Shown: in pieces, positions 57,201-64,000 of the stretch | Layout of the letters: the number at the start of each line of letters is the position of its first letter | How positions within the stretch are numbered: position 1 is the stretch's first letter | Assembly (NCBI GenBank): GCA_947650285.1 | Contig: CANTFL010001387.1 | Location: 62,001-126,000, forward strand | DNA: 64,000 nucleotides | Source of the DNA: Hyaloperonospora brassicae | Lineage: Eukaryota; Oomycota; Peronosporomycetes; Peronosporales; Peronosporaceae | Direction: 5' to 3' | The notes under the pieces: generated by a model | The model's input: the letters and a program-made list of their open reading frames with translations, nothing else | The model's database searches: none | Told to the model about the DNA's origin: nothing | Position numbers and translations under genes: made by a program

Positions 57201-58947
57201 CGCATAGTCAAACGGCATGCTGCCCTGCACGCCCATGATCGCACCTTGCACATGCTGCTGCGACGCGGTCTGTAATCATGCTCGACATGCGACCCGCCTT
57301 TGTGTGACACAGAAGATCATTTCACCAGGAGTTTCACGAGAGCGTTGCCAGATATCATTGCTTCGATGCGCATCGCAAGCAGTGACCACAAACGGTGTGT
57401 CTCAGCACGCTTTAGCAGCAAACGAGATCAAGTCGATGTCCACTGCAGGCTCATCTCTCGACCGTGTCGAGTCTAGACGATGCCACGGCGCAAAGACATG
57501 GGCGCTTTTTCTACGATCGAGTTTCGACTGGATCAATAGGGGTGTCCGACCAGCACCTTGCGTGCGAAAGTATCCATCTGCTGACCGTCGCTCAGATCGG
57601 AGCGGCGATCAATAGCCACAGACACTGCCCGTTTCGCTACCAACCCGCATTCGTCGCTGCTTCCGTGGCAGCTGACCGAAATAGCCGCGCGCTGTGCGGC
57701 CATGTGGCGAAGGTTGCTGGCCGCCACCGCGCGTTCTGGTCGGGCGCAGCGCTGCAATCGCACGCGAATATAAATCAGTGGCAGTGCTAAGAGTCGTGGC
57801 CGTGCGTCGATCCACCAGCAGACGCCACGGTTGCTTCTTGCGCACCTGCTGAGAGAAGTAGCGTCACGAAAGTGATGGCAGGCCGTCGGAGGGCATGAGT
57901 GGTAGCGCGTGGCTCGATGCACAGCTTTGAGGTTGGCCCGTCTGCCAGCCATCTGGTGAGGTTGGCGAAAGGCAGTGTGCAGAAAAAAGCGCAGCATGTT
58001 CGCGGCTTCTTCTTTCCGACCCCTGATGTGTGCTTAAAACGTGCTGCAAGCGCTACTGTGCTGAACAGATCTTGCCGCCAGCAGAATCAGACGCTTGTTT
58101 CCCCTAACCGGATGGCAATCTGAGCACCTGTGCCTAGGCAGGACGCAGCTGGACAACTGCGAGTACATGGATCGATCACGCACTCGTAGCTCAACGGGGT
58201 GAGGGGTGATATCGACTCCGATGCGGTGAGGAGGTCAAGAAGCTGGCCGACTCCCGACCAGTTTTCATAAAGTTGAGCGCATGTTGGTAGAAACTTGCTG
58301 GCCAGAGACGCTGCATCGTTTTCGTGGGACAGCACAAGCTGTTCAGGAAGAGGAGAACTGTCGATCGTAAGCGCGGTGTAACTACCTTTCTGCCACAAAG
58401 CGCAGAAACTCCTGCATGCGCAGCAACACATGAATTATTTGCAAACATGTCTCCGATCTCTGGCTGTGCAAGCCAATTCTTGAGCGAAGCCTGGCAGGGC
58501 AAAGCAGCACAAATGGCTAGAATGGACGCGTGGAGCAGGTTGATGCTGGTTCTGTTTGTGCAGACAGAGAGACCGCTGGCGTGGCGTCGACACGCTGCTG
58601 TGTTTGACGTGTTCCCATCGACAGCACCGAATGATGCGGTTCTTTGCAAAAAGAACCTCACAGCATGTTGTTATGCTTCCTGTTCTAGGGAAGAGCAGAC
58701 TGTGTGTTGCTGATACTGAAACCGCGTGACGTATTCGACATAAATTGAATTAGCTACGATAAGTTCTTCCCAGCGTGACTGTGCCACAGACGCCACAAAC
58801 AAGCGGGTAATCGCAGGCGCACAGAAAAGTCAGCTGGGCGCTCGGAAACCCGACGCTACCGAGTAGACATTTTACATGGCCAGTGTCGTCCACGGACTCG
58901 CCAAGCAGCGGCCCAGCTGTCCGAAACGCTGCGACCCACGCCACCAC
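54279..58947 (-). CDS. Unresolved multi-exon gene or genes
   Basis: Minus-strand frames give stretches that look coding but that I could not join or identify. Near the 5' side are AWVAAFRTAGPLLGESVDD (58945-58890) and SYTALTIDSSPLPEQLVLSH...ENWSGVGQLLDLLTASE (58380-58220). In the middle, segments such as DTPFVVTACDAHRSNDI (about 57390-57340) look faintly ankyrin-like, and VSRVDALEITWWQLEKTP lies at about 56880-56830. Near the 3' end are SIGDCVRYERYHVGDLVAQR (about 55025-54965), GYYEFASDAVTRLSLPIGLC (about 54765-54710) and a last exon ending SIGRERPQEVVMTQRKEDSY...RPLTPIEEVAE* at 54279. Frames change at likely introns. MSH4 begins just downstream on the same strand. It may be one large ankyrin-containing protein or two genes; the function is unknown. 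Confidence 0.35.
56092..56112. repeat. CATC microsatellite
   Basis: About five tandem CATC units, with a further short CCATCCATC run near 56155. Within the unresolved coding region; probably intronic. Confidence 0.7.
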
Positions 58948-59392
58948 CTTATGACGTCTGATCGCCCTTTGCGGCTATTTCGGCGACGAGGGGAGTAGAA
59001 GCGATCGAGCTTTCGAGTGCGCTCGCTCGCAGGTGGGGCAGCGCGCGCTCTTGTGCCATCGTCGACATTGCTCGTTCGAACGCTCGCTTGCGCTTGTCTG
59101 ACGCGATTATGTACCCGGAGGGTGCTCCAGGACGGCGGAGGAACGTTCTTTGTGTGCGAAAATCTGGCCCGTCTGCTGTGCATAGCCGATCCAGCTGGAG
59201 CCTCTTTTTCCGAAACTTCGGAGGGTCTCACTCACAGATATTCCTGGTAGGCCACAAGTCGATCGACCGATTGTGCGAATCGAGCAAAGAAGCAGACGGA
59301 CGACCGACCGACCGACCGACCGACAACCAGACAAACAAATAGACGGCGAGTCCGACAGACTGACGAACAGACAGATAGAGAGACGAGCAGAC
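58948..59392. promoter_or_regulatory. Spacer and 5' UTR upstream of the armadillo-like gene
   Basis: 445 bp between the unresolved minus-strand gene and the ATG at 59393. It includes six tandem CGAC units at 59301-59324 followed by GACAGA/GACGG-rich sequence just before the start codon, which would be in the 5' UTR. No promoter element was recognised with confidence. Confidence 0.5.
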
Positions 59393-60592
59393 ATGAGCAG
59401 CCCTCGTCAAGACAAGAAAGAGGAGCAGGAGGGGAAGCCTCTGTTCCGCACCCTCACGCCGAACGACGAAGCTGCCCGCCCACAGTACCGCTCGATGGCC
59501 GTGGCCGTCGCGCCACCGTCGTTCAGCACAATGGGACCCCGTGGCCCGATCGGGCAGCTGAGCTCCGCGTTTCCCGGCCCCATGGCGTTCAACATGACCT
59601 CCAAGAAGTCGGGGGGTGTCAGCAAAAAGTCGGACACCGCAACGGCGTCGCCCTCGTTTGGCCCGCGCGTGGACCGCACGAAGTACGTGAACGCGACGAT
59701 GCGCGCGCTGCCACCAGCGCCGTTCCGTTTGGAGCTGCACACGCACTTCCACGTGAAACTCGAGTCGACGCAGCGCGTGTGCGGCGTCGTGAGCATCAAA
59801 CTCTGTGAGCTAGACACGGACTTTGAGTTCAAGGCGGACAAGTGCAAGTGGAAGGTCAAGTACCGCCGCCACACGCAGCGCGTGAGCCTCAATATTGTCA
59901 TCTACAAGACGAGCAAAGACGAGTACATTCTCGAAGTGCAGCGTCGGGACGGCGACATCACGGCGCTCATGCACCTCTACCACGAGCTGAAGAGCTTGTT
60001 TCGACGCAGCCAGCTGCTCAGTGACAAGACCGTGTCGACGAACGGCGTGAAACGTGCGGCCCCGAAGCCGCTACCGAAACTGCCTCTGTCTCCGGAAAGT
60101 ATTCAGGACGGTGTATCGGCGCTCAAGGGCTTGCTCGAGAGCAAGTACGTTGACGCTCAGATGCAGGGTGTTTTGGGGGCCATCTCCATGTCAACTTGCG
60201 AGGAGACAAGGGCAGGAATGTCTGGCCTTGTGCCTCAGCTTGTGCAGCTGGGTCAAGATCAAAACACAAATGTCGCGCGGTTGGTCAGTGTTGCACTCGC
60301 ACGGCTGTGCGATCACCCGCAGTGCCGTCAGGCGTTTATTCAATCCGATGGCTGGCAGTTTATCATAAACTGTGCTGCCGGTGGCTCCGACGTGAAGCCC
60401 GAGGTGCAACGAGAGAGTCTTCATGTGGTAGAGACTCTATGCCCGTTGTATTACGACGAACTTGCCAAGTCCGAGAGTGCTGGACGCGTGTTGCAGCTTG
60501 TGAAGGAGTGGCAGAAGATTGAGGACCCGCGTCTGAAGAAACACGCGTGCAATGCGCACCGTGCGCTGAAGAATGCGGGCGTGCTCGCCTGA
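59393..60592 (+). CDS. Armadillo-like repeat protein with N-terminal KA1-like region
   Basis: 399 residues, intronless. The start is the ATG after the CGAC repeat; an in-frame GTG at 59273 is not used. Residues 1-85 are Pro/Ser/Gly-rich. Residues about 100-200 (FRLELHTHFHVKLESTQRVC, KCKWKVKYRRHTQRVSLNIV, IYKTSKDEYILEVQRRDGD) resemble a KA1-like alpha/beta domain as at the end of some kinases, which bind acidic lipids; this is a tentative reading. Residues about 230-399 form helical repeats (GVSALKGLLESKYVDAQMQG, VARLVSVALARLCDHPQCRQ, RESLHVVETLCPLYYDELAK, LKKHACNAHRALKNAGVLA) typical of ARM/HEAT folds. The function is unknown. Codon use and length support an intact gene. Confidence 0.7.
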   Translation: MSSPRQDKKEEQEGKPLFRTLTPNDEAARPQYRSMAVAVAPPSFSTMGPRGPIGQLSSAFPGPMAFNMTSKKSGGVSKKSDTATASPSFGPRVDRTKYVNATMRALPPAPFRLELHTHFHVKLESTQRVCGVVSIKLCELDTDFEFKADKCKWKVKYRRHTQRVSLNIVIYKTSKDEYILEVQRRDGDITALMHLYHELKSLFRRSQLLSDKTVSTNGVKRAAPKPLPKLPLSPESIQDGVSALKGLLESKYVDAQMQGVLGAISMSTCEETRAGMSGLVPQLVQLGQDQNTNVARLVSVALARLCDHPQCRQAFIQSDGWQFIINCAAGGSDVKPEVQRESLHVVETLCPLYYDELAKSESAGRVLQLVKEWQKIEDPRLKKHACNAHRALKNAGVLA

Positions 60593-61141
60593 GTTAGCAT
60601 CATGGAAGCCGAGGAGGCAGTTGCAGCGTATGTGGCCGTGGCGCACGGGTAAAGCTAGAACCTATCAGTGTAGCCATGTTTGCGCAAGTTTTCTTTATCT
60701 TCAGCCCTCCTAATACCTTGTCTGTACGATATACCTACCTTCACCATAGTTCGCGTTGCATCTTTGCCGTATGTGCGCACCGACACGCGCCTTTCGTCGG
60801 GTGAGTATGAAATGACATCGATGGTAATCCGCGGACACAACGTCGGCTCAGACGTTTTACTATGCAGTCCTTGTACGACGGTGAACCCATCTCACACGTC
60901 TGTCTCGGCATGCAGAGCATCAACGATAGTAGACGCGACGACTGAACTGCACGAGAAACGTCAGCGCACTCCAAACTCACGCGTTCAGAGAAAGAGAGCA
61001 AAAAGGAGTTGGGAAAACAAGTGCGTCAACGAGAGAGCTGTCTGGCGATCGGTGATGATATCATCCACCACGTCTTGTAGCGCTGGAATTAACACGCATT
61101 GCTCAAACTGTAATACTATACGATCCAATGTGGTTTACCTC
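60593..61141. other. Intergenic between the armadillo-like gene and the DHHC gene
   Basis: 549 bp between two convergent genes. No repeat, RNA gene or convincing frame; it must hold both 3' UTRs. Confidence 0.45.
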
Positions 61142-62663
61142 CTACACGATGTCAGGAGCGCCAGAAGCCGGCACTCGCTTTTCCACTGACCATCCTCCCT
61201 CCAGCGTTTCTGTTGTCATGGTGATAGCAGAGTTAGGTACGCTATCGTCGTCCAAGAACGTATCCATTTCCGTGGCTTCGTCCTCGGAAAAGGTCAGCTC
61301 GTGCTCCATCAAGTAGCCCAGCACCTGGTTCTTGACCGACCTGGGCAAACAAAACAGACGACACGCAGCGATGAGTTTCGTAGACGACCGTACGCGAGCT
61401 GCAGGTGTTTCTATCTTACGAGGGGAACCAAATGTTCACTGGAAGAAGCCAGTGTAATGCGAAATTGCAGTCTGCGCCGCCAAAGACTTCGCGCAAACCA
61501 AGGCTAGCTGCGACTTCGCCCTTCAGGCGGTCAATTTGCGTCGTTCCCGTGGTAATCACGCTGTACTGGTCGCACATCATGCACATGGTGAAGAGTCCAA
61601 ACAGCACGGATTCCAGGATCAAGCAGACAACTCGGATCGCTCCGTAAGAAGGACATCTAGCGTCATGTCAACATAACAGCAGCAAGTTAGCGAGCAAGTT
61701 CACACTGAAAATGAAGGATACGCCACCTTTTCAAGCCACGTACGATTCGTTGATGCATTTGGCGTAACGGAAGAACACGAGCGTGAGCGCGTAGACAGAC
61801 AGCACGAACACGTAGAAGATGAAGAGCAGAAAGAACTTGTGGTTGCCCAGACCTACACAGTTGTTCACCCAGGGACAGTGGTGGTCCATCTTTATGACGC
61901 AGCGATCGCAGACCGAGCAATGATGCGCTCGCCTTGGTTTAAACTGTCGACATCGACGACACGTCCGGTACTTCTGCTCTTCTAGTCTACGGTAGCACCA
62001 CAATAAAAGCAGTAGCCGCAACATCGCACTCGTCAGCTGTACGGCCCCAATCATGGCAACAGCTAGGTTGCACTCCCTCTCATCACCTCTGTATCTCGTC
62101 CTTCGACGCATGTGCCAATGCCAATGGCAGCGCCGACTCTGGAACAGCTCCCGGATCCGTCAACATCGCTGGGAGTGCAGTACACGATCAACGACAACCA
62201 CATCCGTGTCAAAAGCGCGTCACTTCTCGTCATCCAGACCCCTCACCAGCTAGAAACAAAGACCTTTTCCATGCGACACAAGCGCCAAGAAGCAAATGCT
62301 CGAGAACAAAAACATGTGTAGCAGACTCAGAGGCGACAGGCCCATCCACGGGTACACTACGACGCCCTGAGACATGCAGAGAAAAAGCAGTCGTGTCAGT
62401 CAACATGCGTGTCCTTTTCTTACAACAACAACTACGACAGCAGAAGATGAAGAAGAAGAAGAAGAAGAAGAAGAAGAAGGAGAAGGAGAAGGAGAAGGAG
62501 GAGGACCCACCACGACGGTGTACTCGGCGTACAGCACCAGTAGCCACGAGATGACAGCGCACACGATGCCGCATGGGTCTTTGTTGCACCAGAGACGGAC
62601 GTTGAAGCCCGTGCCGCACGACGCCAGACGCTGCTTGTGCTGCTCGAGAGACGACGACGGCAT
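61142..62663 (-). CDS. DHHC-type protein S-acyltransferase
   Basis: Six exons keep phase: 62663-62511, 62366-62264, 62168-62087, 61986-61744, 61656-61420 and 61340-61142, giving 338 residues. The architecture is canonical: two N-terminal membrane spans ([20 protein letters not shown] and [17 protein letters not shown]), then [10 protein letters not shown]. The Cys-rich core follows: [20 protein letters not shown], then [20 protein letters not shown], with the catalytic DHHC. Then come two more spans ([20 protein letters not shown] and [19 protein letters not shown]) and a TTxE-like [12 protein letters not shown] segment. It transfers palmitate to cysteines of other proteins at Golgi, ER or plasma membranes. 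The C-terminal tail is acidic. Intron 1 (144 nt) contains a (TTC)n tract. The gene is divergent from the Vms1 homologue. Confidence 0.93.
62442..62505. repeat. GAA/GGAGAA microsatellite in DHHC intron 1
   Basis: About ten GAA units (62450-62480) grade into GGAGAA units up to 62505. On the gene's own strand this is a long pyrimidine tract inside the 144-nt first intron, adjacent to its donor site (62510). Antisense or readthrough frames across it give poly-Ser, poly-Phe or poly-Glu and are artefacts. Confidence 0.9.
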
Positions 62664-62857
62664 TCAGGTTCGATGGCGCGCGAGTGGAGCAGTTATTCCA
62701 TCTCGCAGGTATATTCGATGTCGTCCGTCGAATTCGTGTACACTTGGTGTGGACCCCGGCGGCTATGTCTCCACGACGCCAAAAAAGCACATTTGACAAA
62801 AAACAATACTTGTTTGCACGCGCCCGTGACTTTTCTTGCCGCACCGGCATTGTGGCT

Positions 62858-64000
62858 ATGGTGTCCAAGAAGGCCGCGCCGACTTCGTACGGCCGCATCG
62901 CACTGAGCGACCTCACTCCCGCTCAGACCTCCCAATGGACTGTGCGATCGGTCGCTGGCAGTGCCGCGCGCTCGTTCGAGCGGCCACGTATGACCGACGA
63001 CGCGTCATGTGCTGCAGACGTGACTGCCACTGCGCTGCGTCTCCAGACAGCAGCGCTGGACGAGCGTACGATCGCTGGTCTTCGCTGTGGAGCGTGTGAT
63101 GTGGCTGCATTTGCGTCTTTGGACGAGCAGTACGCGCACTTCAAGTCGGCAGCTCACTGTGTGAACCTCAAGCGTCGAGCGCGTGGCTTGCCCAGTCTGT
63201 CGCAGGAGCAGGCGCTTCAGTATATTGAGGAGCGCACGAAGAAAGAGGAGACGAAGAAGGAGAAAGTGACGGACGGAGGGTACGTGTCGTCGTCGTCGTC
63301 GTCGTCATGGTCTGAGGAAGAGGAAGAGGACGAGGTGAAGACGGCTACAGGGTCGGAGCCAGTGGTCGAGTTTTCAGACGGCAAGAGCGTATTTAAGGTG
63401 GTGTACATCGAGCTATAGTGCCGAGCGAGTGTCGAGACACACAGTGGTGTGACGTTTACTGGTGTGCGATGGTGTTGTTGATGCGAGCAGGTGTTTAAGA
63501 ACATTTTGCCAGATGTCGACGAGGAGGGTTTCAACCCATACACGTCATTAGACAGAATCTGCGCGTCCAAGTTTCGATGGGCTGTGTTGCTCCTGCGCAG
63601 TGGTCGTTTTGCTGGCGCTGTGTTCGAGAAAGACAAGGCACTGTGTCATAAGACGTTCCAGCGGTACACGACGCGACGGAAGCAAGGTGGCGCGCAGTCC
63701 GCGAGTGACGCCAGTGGCAAGGCAAAGTCAGCAGGAGCTACTCTGCGGCGGTACAATGAAGTGGCACTCAAGCAAGACGTGGTGGCGTTGCTTGTAGAGT
63801 GGAAGGATGTGTTGAAGGATGCAGAGCTCATTTTTCTGTCAAGTGGAAAGACAGAGCGTGCGACTTTTTTCCCTGAGAAGAATGCAGTGTTGCAGCCAGG
63901 TGCGCTGCTCCCAGCGGTGCTACGTGTACCGTGAATTTGCTGCTGACCACTTTGTTGATGCAATCGCTGTGCTTCAGGTGACAAGAGGTTGAAACGAATT
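62858..64000 (+). CDS. ANKZF1/Vms1 homologue, peptidyl-tRNA release factor (3' truncated by window)
   Basis: Exons 62858-63397, 63491-63923 and 63978 onward keep phase; the gene continues past the window. The start is the ATG of [13 protein letters not shown]; one at 62765 in the same frame is possible. Residues about 85-125 hold a C2H2-like finger: [31 protein letters not shown]. An acidic linker follows, then the VLRF1 domain: [40 protein letters not shown] and [19 protein letters not shown]. The Gln in GGAQS corresponds to the catalytic Gln of yeast Vms1. Vms1/ANKZF1 releases stalled peptides from tRNA on 60S ribosomes during ribosome quality control, protecting mitochondria. Ankyrin repeats and the VIM motif expected at the C-terminus would lie outside the window. 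Confidence 0.88.

Noticed and set aside
62230..62916. 228-codon minus-strand frame with poly-Ser/poly-Phe
   Set aside because: It runs across the G/A-rich microsatellite in DHHC intron 1 and overlaps real DHHC exons in another frame; the homopolymers are the repeat translated.

Overview
The window looks like nuclear DNA of an oomycete, probably a Phytophthora-like peronosporalean. The intact genes are eukaryotic and have mostly short introns (about 60-150 nt) with GT..AG borders. The first 315 bases encode the tail of a FYVE-type zinc-finger protein of a style I associate with oomycete START/FYVE proteins. The repeats include a non-LTR retrotransposon of a kind I associate with Phytophthora genomes. 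No tRNA, rRNA or CRISPR array was recognised.

The layout alternates between compact gene blocks and decayed repeat-rich DNA. (1) 1-315: partial FYVE-finger gene. (2) About 2.1-11.5 kb: one long, dead, minus-strand non-LTR retrotransposon. It carries a gag-like region with a CCHC knuckle, an OTU-like cysteine protease region, an APE-type endonuclease and a C-terminal tail. It is split by a 2.3-kb pogo/Tigger DNA transposon with its own broken transposase. (3) 11.5-18.9 kb: AT-rich DNA with no convincing gene. (4) 18.9-28.1 kb: a compact block with an NKAP-like RS-domain protein, a BAG-like membrane protein, a SANT/Myb-like DNA-binding protein, a 930-residue orphan protein, mitochondrial L-galactono-1,4-lactone dehydrogenase (or related aldonolactone dehydrogenase) and a dienelactone hydrolase. 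(5) 28.1-42.7 kb: repeat graveyard with a copia remnant, three inverted-repeat elements, several tandem arrays, and one small secreted cysteine-rich peptide gene. (6) 42.7-54.2 kb: ALDH7 (antiquitin), MAD1, DCTN4 (dynactin p62) and MSH4. (7) 54.3-59 kb: unresolved minus-strand coding sequence. (8) 59.4-64 kb: an armadillo-like protein, a DHHC palmitoyltransferase and the 5' part of an ANKZF1/Vms1 homologue that runs off the window.

The single-copy genes are mainly housekeeping or cell-cycle genes: spliceosome/transcription (NKAP), chaperone cofactor (BAG), ascorbate-type redox metabolism (GLDH), lysine catabolism (ALDH7), spindle checkpoint (MAD1), dynein cargo transport (DCTN4), meiotic crossing over (MSH4), S-acylation (DHHC) and ribosome quality control (Vms1). 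MAD1 and DCTN4 are divergently transcribed from a 334-bp spacer. Exon joins given below were worked out by hand from reading frames and GT/AG borders. Those for ALDH7, MAD1, DCTN4, the BAG-like gene, DHHC and Vms1 keep phase throughout. Those for MSH4 are only partly resolved.
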